Numbered from the stretch's first letter, positions 1-7,010 are shown. The stretch: 8,780 nt of DNA from Actinomycetes bacterium (GCA_023403475.1 JAEYEL010000042.1:1-8780); one strand, 5' to 3'. The notes: a model not told the origin generated them from the letters alone. A program made the numbers and translations.

Positions 1-596
1 CGTTTCAACCGGTTGAAAGCGCACAGGATGTCGAGCAACTGGCGAAGCTGGCCGATGAGATTTGGCACGAGTACTGGCCGGCGCTCATAGGCAAAGCCCA
101 GACAGACTACATGGTCGAGCAGTTTCAAAGCCTGAGCGCCATCAAGCGCGACATGGCAGAGCATGCCTACGAATACTGGTTCATCGTCGCGCAGGAAGAC
201 GGCGAAAAAAATAGCGCAGGTGCGGACGGGCGCGCCGGTGAGAGCGCGAACGCCAGCGAAGGCGGAACGGGCGCCGAACCGGCGAGGGCACGCATCGTGG
301 GATACACGGGCGGGCACGTGGAACCCGAGACGAACCGCTTCTTCATCTCGAAAATCTACCTGCGCGCCGAGGAGCGCGGAAAGGGATTCGCCAGCCAAAC
401 CATTCGCTTCTACGAGGATTTATGCCGCACCCGCAACCTGCATGCAGCCTACCTTACCGTCAACAAGCATAACGATCTGGGCATTCGCGCGTATCGCGCC
501 AAAGGATTCGAAACCATAGACGCCGTGGAAACCGACATAGGCAACGGCTTTATCATGGACGACTACATCATGGAACTGCAGGTTCCGTCGGCCTGA
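1..596 (+). CDS. GNAT-family N-acetyltransferase, 5'-partial
   Basis: The reading frame is open from base 3 to the TGA at 594-596, giving at least 197 residues, so the true start lies left of the window and the ATG at 111 is probably internal. The core GNAT signature is visible: the acetyl-CoA pyrophosphate loop in KIYLRAEERGKGFAS (Q/R-x-x-G-x-G/A type, about nt 348-395), followed by the motif B region with YLTVNKHNDLGIRAYRAKGF (about nt 450-510). Such enzymes move an acetyl group from acetyl-CoA to an amine; the substrate cannot be told from sequence. Oddly, about 30 Gly/Ala/Glu/Ser-rich residues (about nt 198-290) sit between the predicted core strands VAQED and RIVGYTGGH, where family members have a short turn. 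A run of seven A (205-211) lies in this insert. The 3' end overlaps dxs on the opposite strand by 34 nt. Family assignment is firm; function is open. Confidence 0.88.
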   Translation, partial: FQPVESAQDVEQLAKLADEIWHEYWPALIGKAQTDYMVEQFQSLSAIKRDMAEHAYEYWFIVAQEDGEKNSAGADGRAGESANASEGGTGAEPARARIVGYTGGHVEPETNRFFISKIYLRAEERGKGFASQTIRFYEDLCRTRNLHAAYLTVNKHNDLGIRAYRAKGFETIDAVETDIGNGFIMDDYIMELQVPSA

Positions 597-2473
597 CGGC
601 TAAGGGACTGTGCTATCGCTTGGGCAATGCCTTCGGCATCGAGGCCCAGATCGCGCAGAAGCAGGTCGGACTTGCCTTGGGCTACGAACGTATCGCGAAT
701 GCCCAGGGCAAGCGTCGGAACCGAAGCGTTCATGCGCGAAAGCTCTTCGAGCACGCCTTCGCCGACACCGCCTGCAACAACCCCCTCCTCCACGGTAACG
801 ACCAAGCGCGTCTTTGCCGCCCGCGCAATCTCGGCTGTGTCGAGGGGCTTTACCCAACGCATGTCCACCACGCGCACCGATATGCCGCGCTGCGCAAGCA
901 AATCCGCTGCGGCCTTGGCACGCGAAACCATGCGCCCGAACGCCAGCATGGCCACATCTTCGCCCTCGCGTACGACATGCGCGCGACCAAGCTCGAAGGT
1001 CTCGGGCTCTTCGGGCACGGGCACGCCTTCCGCAGAACCCCGGGGATACCGCACGGCGAACGGCCCGCCAAGCGCGAGCGCCGTATGGAGCGCGCCTGCA
1101 AGCTCCGCCTCGTTCGAGGGAGCGAGCACGCGCATATGGGGAATCATGCGCGTGTACGCCAGATCGAACATGCCATGATGCGTGGGGCCGTCTTCCCCCA
1201 CCACACCCGCACGGTCGATGGCAAACACCACGTTCAGCTTGGGAAGTGCGCAGTTGATGATCATCTGGTCTATCGCACGTTGCAGAAACGTGGAGTAAAT
1301 TGCCACGACCGGCTTCTTGCCGCCCGCAGCCAAACCGGCGGCCATGCCCACGGCGTGCTCTTCCGCAATGCCGGAGTCTATGAACCGCGCAGGAAACTCG
1401 TCGGCGAAGTGCGTCAAACCCGTGCCGCCCTTCATGGCGGCCGTTATGGCCACGATGTTCTGATCGCGCCGCGCTTCGCGCACCAACACCTCGCCGAACA
1501 CCTCGGTGTAGCCGGGGACGCCCGCCTCTTTCTTGATCGGTTCGCCCGTGGCTATATCGTAAGGTCCCACACCGTGAAACCGCTCGGGGTTTTTCAGGGC
1601 GGGCTCGTATCCGGCGCCTTTTTTCGTAACCACGTGCATGAGCACCGGCCCGTCGGTTTCCAGAACGGTGGCCAGCGTTTCGCGCAAAGCGCCGATATCG
1701 TGCCCGTCGATGGGAGCGGTGCACAAAATGCCCAGTTGCTCGAACATCATCGAGTGCGGGATGACGAACTGCTTCATCGACTCCTTCATGTTACGTCCGA
1801 AGTTCGTAAGCGCCGAGCCTAAAGCGCCGCTTTTCTCCATGCGCTCCTGCATTTTGTCGCGCGTTTGGCGATACTGGTTGGACGCGCGAATGTAGCCAAG
1901 GTGCTTCATAAGAGCGCCCACGTTGCGCGAAATGGACATCTCGTTATCGTTCAGAATGACGACCATGGGCGTTTGGGCCTGCCCGATATGGTTCAGAGCC
2001 TCAAAGGCCATGCCGCCCGAAAGAGCCGCATCACCTATGATGGCGACTATTTTTTCAGTGCCCCCGTTCAAATCGCGCGCCTTCGCCAAGCCAAGCGCCA
2101 CCGAAAGCGAATCGGATGCATGTCCTGAGGGATGCACGTCGTAAGGGCTTTCGTCGGGCTTGGGGAACCCCGAAAGACCGCCGTAGGTGCGCAGCGTTTC
2201 GAACTGCGCAAGGCGCCCTGTTATCATCTTGTGCGCATACGCCTGATGCCCCACATCGAACACGAGCTTGTCGTGCGGACAGTCAAGCAGGCTTTGGGCA
2301 GCCAGGATGATCTCGACCGCACCAAGAGACGAAGCCACGTGCCCACCCGTGCACGAAGTGACGCGCACAATCTCTTCGCGAATCTCACGCGCGAGAATGG
2401 CAAGCTCCTCGTTGGTCAGAATCTTGAGATCGGCCGGAGAGTCAATGGCATCGAGAATGCGCGCGTCGCTCAT
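563..2473 (-). CDS. dxs: 1-deoxy-D-xylulose-5-phosphate synthase
   Basis: Dxs condenses pyruvate and glyceraldehyde-3-phosphate, using thiamine diphosphate (TPP), into 1-deoxy-D-xylulose-5-phosphate, the first step of the non-mevalonate isoprenoid pathway in the cytosol. The 636 residues match the usual length of about 620-640. Family landmarks run the whole length: TGGHVASSLG (42-51), DVGHQAYAHK (73-82), GGLSGFPK (98-105), a TPP/Mg segment from GDAALSGGMAFEALN (147-161) to NDNEMSIS (175-182), and the transketolase central domain with SGIAEEHAVGMAAG, whose Glu would activate the cofactor. A C-terminal transketolase domain follows (RYPRG, VVDMRWVKPLD). The first TPP motif reads GDA instead of the common GDG. 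The ATG at 2471-2473 lies 5 nt after the xseB stop, with GGGAG and GAGG just upstream, so it is the last gene of the operon. Its end overlaps the GNAT gene tail to tail. Confidence 0.97.
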   Translation of the reverse strand: MSDARILDAIDSPADLKILTNEELAILAREIREEIVRVTSCTGGHVASSLGAVEIILAAQSLLDCPHDKLVFDVGHQAYAHKMITGRLAQFETLRTYGGLSGFPKPDESPYDVHPSGHASDSLSVALGLAKARDLNGGTEKIVAIIGDAALSGGMAFEALNHIGQAQTPMVVILNDNEMSISRNVGALMKHLGYIRASNQYRQTRDKMQERMEKSGALGSALTNFGRNMKESMKQFVIPHSMMFEQLGILCTAPIDGHDIGALRETLATVLETDGPVLMHVVTKKGAGYEPALKNPERFHGVGPYDIATGEPIKKEAGVPGYTEVFGEVLVREARRDQNIVAITAAMKGGTGLTHFADEFPARFIDSGIAEEHAVGMAAGLAAGGKKPVVAIYSTFLQRAIDQMIINCALPKLNVVFAIDRAGVVGEDGPTHHGMFDLAYTRMIPHMRVLAPSNEAELAGALHTALALGGPFAVRYPRGSAEGVPVPEEPETFELGRAHVVREGEDVAMLAFGRMVSRAKAAADLLAQRGISVRVVDMRWVKPLDTAEIARAAKTRLVVTVEEGVVAGGVGEGVLEELSRMNASVPTLALGIRDTFVAQGKSDLLLRDLGLDAEGIAQAIAQSLSRQADGTCSSMM

Positions 2474-2478
2474 GTTCC

Positions 2479-2772
2479 TCAGTCTCCCTGATCAGCCGAC
2501 GCGATAGCGCTCGGTGCACCTTCGGACTCTTCTTCTGTAAGCAGGGCTTTTGCAAGCCGCGCCTCCGCGCCCGATGCGCCCTCGGGCTCTTCCTTAGCAA
2601 GCAGGGCTTTTGCCCCCTCTTCGCTCAAGTCGCAGGCGCGAAGCCCCAGCTTCACAGCCTCCTCGTACAAAGCGAGCGCCTCGTCAAGCGTGACCCCTTC
2701 GGCGTTCACTTCGTCTATTATCTGGTTCAGCCGTGCGCTCACGTCATCGTAGGAGGAATAGGCTTCCGTCAT
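2479..2772 (-). CDS. xseB: Exodeoxyribonuclease VII small subunit
   Basis: XseB pairs with XseA to form exonuclease VII, which degrades single-stranded DNA from both ends into short oligonucleotides. The chosen ATG (2770-2772) overlaps the nusB TGA as ATGA, with AGAGGTG a few bases upstream; an upstream in-frame ATG at 2793 would lie inside nusB and is less likely. The product is 97 residues. The family core spans roughly 8-60, with YDDVSARLNQIIDEVN and the hallmark TLDEALALYEEAVKLG helix. Typical XseB proteins are about 60-85 residues; the extra length is an acidic, Ala-rich tail with an imperfect 13-residue repeat (AKALLAKEEPEGA, then AKALLTEEESEGA). No xseA lies in the window, unlike the usual xseA-xseB pair. 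Identification rests on the core helix and the position between nusB and dxs. Confidence 0.88.
   Translation of the reverse strand: MTEAYSSYDDVSARLNQIIDEVNAEGVTLDEALALYEEAVKLGLRACDLSEEGAKALLAKEEPEGASGAEARLAKALLTEEESEGAPSAIASADQGD
2515..2613 (-). repeat. 60-bp-period duplication inside xseB
   Basis: Two copies of a 39-bp stretch, 2515-2553 and 2575-2613, are spaced exactly 60 bp apart. They share an identical core, AAGCAGGGCTTTTGC on the plus strand (2539-2553 and 2599-2613), and diverge slightly elsewhere. Because 60 is a multiple of 3 the reading frame is kept, and the duplication gives the XseB tail its two copies of the AKALL...EGA motif. The divergence shows that it is not a very recent event. 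Confidence 0.75.
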
Positions 2773-3317
2773 GCGATCACCTCTTCTTCCCAAACGCCCC
2801 GAGCGCTCTGCACGTCCCGAGCGTCCCGGACACCCAGAGCGCCGTCCTGAGCGCCGTCCTGAGCGCCGTCCCGGACACCCTGGGCGCCGTCCCGGGCGCG
2901 CTCTTCGAGCCGCACGGCAATACGCCCCAAAACGCCGTTCACGAACCGAGGCGACTCGTCTTCCCCGCCGAAGCCCTTCGCCATCTCAACCGCCTCGTTG
3001 ATGGTCACCGAAACGGGAACGTCTTCCACATAGGCCATTTCGAAGGTCGCAAGGCGCAAGATGGACCTATCGACAATAGGCATGCGGGAAAGCGCCCAGT
3101 TTTCCGAAGTCGATGCAAGCAATCGGTCAATCTCAGCCTGATGCGCCTCTACACCCTCGACAAGCTTTCGCGCATAATCGGGAATATCCTTGCCGTCTTC
3201 GGCAAGGAACCGTTCGTCTAGTACCACCTCGCTCGGATGGGCCCGATGGATTTCGCTTGTGTAGAGCACTTGGAGCGCGATGTGGCGCGCACGTGTGCGT
3301 TCGTGTCGTTTAGCCAT
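2769..3317 (-). CDS. nusB: Transcription antitermination factor NusB
   Basis: NusB binds boxA RNA together with NusE (ribosomal protein S10) and acts in rRNA antitermination. The 182-residue product has the all-helical NusB fold: RTRARHIALQVLYTSEI (8-24), then ALSRMPIVDRSILRLATFEM (75-94), which carries the signature D-R-x-I-L-R, and VSVTINEAVEMAKGFGGEDE (102-121) and FVNGVLGRIA (125-134). The N-terminal Arg-rich helix fits the RNA-binding face. Family members usually end at about 130-150 residues. Here a tail of about 43 residues is built from short repeats rich in Asp, Gly, Ala, Gln, Arg and Val (RDGAQGVRDGAQDGAQDGAL and similar), probably disordered. The ATG (3315-3317) has GGGAAAG just upstream and lies 27 nt after the Asp23 gene. 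The end overlaps xseB by 4 nt (ATGA), implying translational coupling. Confidence 0.95.
   Translation of the reverse strand: MAKRHERTRARHIALQVLYTSEIHRAHPSEVVLDERFLAEDGKDIPDYARKLVEGVEAHQAEIDRLLASTSENWALSRMPIVDRSILRLATFEMAYVEDVPVSVTINEAVEMAKGFGGEDESPRFVNGVLGRIAVRLEERARDGAQGVRDGAQDGAQDGALGVRDARDVQSARGVWEEEVIA
2837..2872 (-). repeat. 12-bp tandem repeat in the nusB 3' end
   Basis: Three head-to-tail 12-bp units read GAGCGCCGTCCT, GAGCGCCGTCCT and GAGCGCCGTCCC on the plus strand. Related GTCCCGGAC and GGCGCCGTCCC pieces flank them, between about 2815 and 2900. In the nusB frame each unit encodes the four residues DGAQ or DGAL. The unit keeps frame, so copy-number slippage would lengthen or shorten the NusB tail without breaking the gene. 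Confidence 0.85.
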
Positions 3318-3344
3318 GCTTTCCCGTCGTTTCGTGTGCTTGCG

Positions 3345-3692
3345 CTACCCTGCGAATTGAATGCCGTCGATGTACACGTCGACCGACCCGACCTGCATTC
3401 CCACCTGACTCGCAACGGCATTCGCAATGGCCTCGCGCACCTTTGCGGCCAAGTCGGGCAGCGCATAGCCGTAGTACACGTCTATGCGCACCGAGGCGCA
3501 CAAGCGCTCGTCGTCGTCCACCGTAATCTCGATGCCTTGGGTCGAGGGCTTGCCGGCGAACATCGAGCGCAACCCGCCTACGGCGGAAGACCCAACGGCC
3601 GCAACGCCTTCCACCTCCCCCACCGCAATAGACACGATGGTTTCCACAACGCCGGGCGCAAGCGCCATGCCGTCAATGCTTATGTCGGTCAT
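3345..3692 (-). CDS. Asp23/Gls24 family envelope stress protein (YqhY-like)
   Basis: This 115-residue protein shows the Asp23/Gls24 family pattern. The N-terminal half has ALAPGVVETIVSIAVGEVEGV (about 11-31) and the conserved VGSSAVGGLRSMF stretch. The C-terminal half has alternating strands, IEITVDDDERLCASVRIDVYYGYALPDL with VREAIANAVASQVGMQVGSVDVYIDGI condensed after it. No signal peptide or membrane segment is seen. In Bacillus subtilis the paralogue encoded next to accB-accC is YqhY, which genetic work links to fatty-acid synthesis and acetyl-CoA carboxylase activity; the same position here makes a related role for the neighbouring biotin enzyme plausible but unproven. The ATG overlaps the accC TGA as ATGA and has GGGAG upstream, so the two are probably translated together. 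Molecular function in the family remains poorly defined. Confidence 0.9.
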   Translation of the reverse strand: MTDISIDGMALAPGVVETIVSIAVGEVEGVAAVGSSAVGGLRSMFAGKPSTQGIEITVDDDERLCASVRIDVYYGYALPDLAAKVREAIANAVASQVGMQVGSVDVYIDGIQFAG

Positions 3693-5041
3693 AACAAATC
3701 TCCCATCTGGGTCTCTATGAAATCAGTAGTTGCCTCGCCCTTGCAAAACACTGCGTTTTCCAACACGCGGCGATGAAACGGTATCGTGGTCTTGATTCCC
3801 TCGATAACGAACTCCTCGAGCGCACGCCGCCCGCGGGCCAGCGCCTCTTCGCGGTCATGCCCCCAAACGATGAGTTTGGCGACCATGGAATCGTAGTAGG
3901 GCGAGATGCGCGAACCTGCGCACACGTAGCTCTCCACGCGAACACCGGGGCCTGCCGGGACTTCGAAGCGGGTGATGGTTCCTGGACACGGACGAAAACC
4001 GCAGTCGGGGTCTTCCGCATTGACGCGAAACTCCATGGCGTGGCCGAACGGCACGAAAGGAGCCCTGTCTGCGCAGCTCATAGGCTCACCGGCCGCTATA
4101 CGCAGCTGCTCTTTGATAATATCGACGCCGGTTATCTCCTCAGACACGGGATGTTCCACCTGCACGCGCGTGTTCATTTCCATGAAGTAGAAATGTCCGC
4201 GCGAATCAAGCAGGAACTCCACCGTGCCTGCGTTGCGGTAGCCCGTCGCTCGAACGGCCTTGATGGCGGCTACGCCCATGGCGCGGCGCAGCTCGTCGTT
4301 AAGCGCGGGCGAAGGCGCCTCCTCTATAAGCTTCTGATGACGGCGCTGCACTGAGCAGTCGCGCTCGCACAGAGAAACGTTGTTGCCGAAATCGTCGGCG
4401 AGCACCTGCACTTCTACGTGGCGCGGGCGAACCACGAGCTTCTCGAGATACACCCCGTCGTTGCCGAATGCCGCGCCCGCCTCGGTGCGGGCGGCAAGGT
4501 AGTGGCCCTCCAGGTCGGCCGGGTCGTGCACCTCGCGCATGCCTTTGCCGCCGCCGCCCGCCGTGGCCTTGATAAGCACGGGATAGCCCACCTTGTCGGC
4601 GAACTTTTTGGCTTCTTCGGCGGTGTCTATGCAGCCATCGGAACCGGGGACGGTGGGAACGCCGCATGCCCTCATGGTCTCGCGCGCGCGGCTCTTGTCT
4701 CCCATGCGCTCGATACACGCGGCAGGAGGGCCCACGAACACGAGGTCGTTGTCCGCGCATGCCCGCGCGAAGTCGGCGTTTTCCGCCAGAAAGCCGTAAC
4801 CGGGATGAACGGCCTCGGCGCCGGTGTTTTTGGCTGCGGCTATGATGCTCGGTATGACCAGATAGCTCTTGTTCGCCTGGGCAGGCCCTATGCACACCGC
4901 CTCATCGGCGTAGCGCACCGGGTACGTGTCGGCGTCTTCAATGGAATACACCGCGACCGTTTTCACGCCCAGCTCCTTACAGGCGCGCATGACGCGTAGG
5001 GCAACCTCGCCGCGGTTCGCCACTAAGACCTTGCTAAACAT
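3689..5041 (-). CDS. accC: Biotin carboxylase subunit AccC
   Basis: AccC uses ATP and bicarbonate to carboxylate biotin bound to a carrier protein; it is the first half-reaction of acetyl-CoA carboxylase and of two-subunit pyruvate carboxylase. The start at 5041 gives 450 residues, the normal AccC length, and begins MFSKVLVANRGEVALRV as in the family. An upstream in-frame start at 5206 would add 55 unrelated residues inside the preceding gene and is rejected. Visible landmarks: HPGYGFLAEN (79-88), Lys116 in MGDKSRAR, the ATP-grasp glycine loop KATAGGGGKGM (158-168), the VQRRHQKLIEEAP segment (231-243), Mg/ATP ligands near Glu275 and Glu288, and MEMNTRVQVEHPVSE (287-301) with Asn290 and Arg292. 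The ATG shares its A with the upstream stop (TAATG), and GGAGAG precedes it. Its partner is very likely the biotin carrier in the gene just before it. Confidence 0.97.
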   Translation of the reverse strand: MFSKVLVANRGEVALRVMRACKELGVKTVAVYSIEDADTYPVRYADEAVCIGPAQANKSYLVIPSIIAAAKNTGAEAVHPGYGFLAENADFARACADNDLVFVGPPAACIERMGDKSRARETMRACGVPTVPGSDGCIDTAEEAKKFADKVGYPVLIKATAGGGGKGMREVHDPADLEGHYLAARTEAGAAFGNDGVYLEKLVVRPRHVEVQVLADDFGNNVSLCERDCSVQRRHQKLIEEAPSPALNDELRRAMGVAAIKAVRATGYRNAGTVEFLLDSRGHFYFMEMNTRVQVEHPVSEEITGVDIIKEQLRIAAGEPMSCADRAPFVPFGHAMEFRVNAEDPDCGFRPCPGTITRFEVPAGPGVRVESYVCAGSRISPYYDSMVAKLIVWGHDREEALARGRRALEEFVIEGIKTTIPFHRRVLENAVFCKGEATTDFIETQMGDLL

Positions 5042-6933
5042 TACGCGCTCTCCGGGCCTATGGCGTCGTGCGAGGCATGCGGCTCTATGTAGAACAGAGG
5101 CGTTCCGAACTCCACCGGCGTGGCGTCTTCCAGGCACACCTCGCGCACCGTGCCCATTTCCTCGGCGGTTATCTCGTTCATGAGCTTCATGGCCTCCACG
5201 ATGCACAACGTTTGGTTGGCTGCGACCTCATCACCCACCTTCACGAACGGAGGCTCGCCGGGAGCGGGCGAGGTGTAGAACGTGCCCACCATGGGCGATG
5301 TCACCACATACCAGTTGGAAGGGCGCTCCACATCGTCTTCCGCATCCGGCGCCTGTTCCGCAGCAGGGGCAGGTGCGACGGCCGCCACCGGGGAAGGCGC
5401 AGCTGGCGGGGCAGCTTCTGCAGGCACCGCGCCCGGCATGCGCACGGCGATGCGCACGCCTTCTTCCTCCACCACGATCTCTCCTACGCCGCTTTCCTCG
5501 GCAACGCGTACCAACTCGCGAATCTGATTGATATCCACGTAATCGTCCTCCTTGGTGCCGCTCGACTCCTGCTCGAGCAGGAAGTCTACCTTCTCCGATG
5601 TGCGGTGCTTGCTCAGATACGTGCGCGCCTCGTTGGGGAACAGCGCGTACATGAGCACGTCCTCCTCTGTTTGAGCCAGCTCCCCTATCTCTTCGGCAAC
5701 CTCATCGTAGGTAGTGGTCACCAGCGAGCCGGGAGCCACGTCGGGCGGCAGAATGTCGGAATTGCCCGCCACCTTGGCCACCACGTCTTTGTCCATGCGA
5801 CCCGGCGCCTTGCCGTAGTAGCCGCAAATGTAGTCTTTCATCTCCTTGGAAACGACGCTCCAGCGCTTGCCGGTGAGCACGTTGAACACGGCCTGCGTGC
5901 CCACTATCTGGGAAAGCGGCGTCACGAGCGGCGGATAGCCCACCTCGGCGCGCACTTTGGGAATTTCTGCCATGACCTCGCCCAAGCGGTCGCCCGCGTT
6001 CTGTATTTCCAGCTGGCTTATCAAATTCGACATCATGCCGCCCGGCACTTGATGCGAGTACACCTTCATATGCACGAGCGAGGAGACGCCACGCTTGTAA
6101 TGGCCGCGCTTGCGCACCTCTTCCCAGTATTCGGCTATATCGAAGAGCAGATCGAGGTTAAGTCCCGTGTCGTAACGGCTTTCCTGCAAGGCGGCCACGA
6201 TCATTTCCACGGCCGGCTGGGAATTGCCGAACGCGAGAGGGGCGCTTGCCGTGTCCACGATGGCCGCGCCGGCTTCGGCGGCCTTGATGTAGTTGGCAGG
6301 AGCCATGCCGCCAACGTAGTGGCAGTGCACGTGAATGGGCAGGCCTATTTCGGCGTTGAACGCCTTGGTCATACGCTCGGTACGGTACGGCGTGAGCATG
6401 CCCGCCATGTCCTTGATGCAAATGGAATCGGCGCCTAAGTCCTTGAGCTGCTGGCCGTAATCGAGGAAGCTGTCGAGCGTATGAACGGGCGACATAGTAT
6501 AGGATATGGCACCTTCGAAGTGCCCGCCGCATTCCTTGATGGCCTCAGCGTTGTCGACTACGTTGCGAATGTCGTTCAACGCGTCGAACACGCGGAACAC
6601 ATGCACGCCGTTGCGCTTGGCGGCCTTGATGAAACGGTTGCATATCTCGCGCGAATAATGCTTGTAGCCCACGAGGTTCTGGCCGCGCGATAGCATGGAC
6701 AAAGGCGTGTTCGGCGTGTTCGCCTTGATGGAACGCAAACGCTCCCACGGATTCTCGTCGAGGAAACGCAGACAGGTGTCAAACGTGGCACCGCCCCACG
6801 CCTCGATAGCCCAATAACCCACGCGATCCATTTTCGGCAGAATGGGCAGCATGTCGCCCACCGGCATGCGCGTGGCCCACAGGCTCTGGTGGCCGTCGCG
6901 GATAGTGGTATCCATAATCTGAAGCCGTGGCAT
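5041..6933 (-). CDS. oadA: OadA/PycB-type carboxyltransferase fused to AccB-type biotin carrier
   Basis: The 630-residue protein joins a carboxyltransferase to a biotin carrier. Residues about 4-290 are the TIM-barrel transferase of the pyruvate carboxylase / oxaloacetate decarboxylase alpha / transcarboxylase 5S family: TIRDGHQSLWATRM (10-23, metal-binding Asp13), IKDMAGML with Lys174 (the normally carboxylated lysine), and HVHCHYVGG with His203 and His205. Residues about 295-455 are the conserved PYC/OADA helical domain. From about 465 the sequence turns AccB-like: VDINQIRELVRVAEESGVGE as at the start of free AccB proteins, a Pro/Ala linker (about 498-535), then a biotinyl domain with SPMVGTFY and EAMKLMNE, biotin on Lys583. 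With AccC it could be a pyruvate carboxylase. No OadB/OadG membrane partner is present, so sodium-pumping decarboxylase is less likely; the symbol marks the family only. The ATG at 6933 has AAGGGGGTG upstream. Confidence 0.93.
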   Translation of the reverse strand: MPRLQIMDTTIRDGHQSLWATRMPVGDMLPILPKMDRVGYWAIEAWGGATFDTCLRFLDENPWERLRSIKANTPNTPLSMLSRGQNLVGYKHYSREICNRFIKAAKRNGVHVFRVFDALNDIRNVVDNAEAIKECGGHFEGAISYTMSPVHTLDSFLDYGQQLKDLGADSICIKDMAGMLTPYRTERMTKAFNAEIGLPIHVHCHYVGGMAPANYIKAAEAGAAIVDTASAPLAFGNSQPAVEMIVAALQESRYDTGLNLDLLFDIAEYWEEVRKRGHYKRGVSSLVHMKVYSHQVPGGMMSNLISQLEIQNAGDRLGEVMAEIPKVRAEVGYPPLVTPLSQIVGTQAVFNVLTGKRWSVVSKEMKDYICGYYGKAPGRMDKDVVAKVAGNSDILPPDVAPGSLVTTTYDEVAEEIGELAQTEEDVLMYALFPNEARTYLSKHRTSEKVDFLLEQESSGTKEDDYVDINQIRELVRVAEESGVGEIVVEEEGVRIAVRMPGAVPAEAAPPAAPSPVAAVAPAPAAEQAPDAEDDVERPSNWYVVTSPMVGTFYTSPAPGEPPFVKVGDEVAANQTLCIVEAMKLMNEITAEEMGTVREVCLEDATPVEFGTPLFYIEPHASHDAIGPESA

Positions 6934-6981
6934 GAACTCACACCCCCTTCGGTGGTTAGCTAGTCAAAGATCGAAACAAGG

Positions 6982-7010
6982 ATTATAGGATAACAAGCTG
7001 CCGCAAGTGC
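6982..7010 (-). promoter_or_regulatory. Probable sigma-70-type promoter of the carboxylase-dxs operon
   Basis: Reading the minus strand, a perfect TATAAT (-10) sits at 6987-6982, preceded by CC and followed by CC. Seventeen bases upstream, the -35 position reads GCACTT (7010-7005), a poor match to TTGACA; a TTGCGG nearby is only 13 bases away, too close. Transcription would begin near 6975, giving a leader of about 40 nt before the ATG at 6933. The -10 box is strong. The weak -35 suggests a need for an activator, or simply tolerance for a good -10 in this GC-rich genome. Confidence 0.6.

Noticed and set aside
585..599. CCGTC/GACGG hairpin as a terminator for GNAT or dxs
   Set aside because: The stem is only 5 bp, there is no U-run on either strand, and it lies inside coding sequence.
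620..1822. 400-codon open frame on the plus strand opposite dxs
   Set aside because: Arg/His-rich shadow caused by the codon bias of dxs, with no recognisable domain.
2773..2793. Earlier xseB start at 2793 adding seven residues
   Set aside because: The ATG at 2772 has the better ribosome-binding site (AGAGGTG) and the ATGA overlap seen elsewhere in this operon.
5042..5206. Extended N-terminus for AccC starting at 5206
   Set aside because: The 55 extra residues are Arg/His/Gly-rich shadow sequence inside the biotinyl domain of the previous gene; family alignment and the TAATG junction support the start at 5041.
5068..6438. 456-codon open frame on the plus strand opposite the carboxylase
   Set aside because: It is an antisense shadow of a GC-rich gene: His/Arg/Gly-rich, no family pattern, no ribosome-binding site, while the opposite strand encodes a complete, recognisable enzyme.
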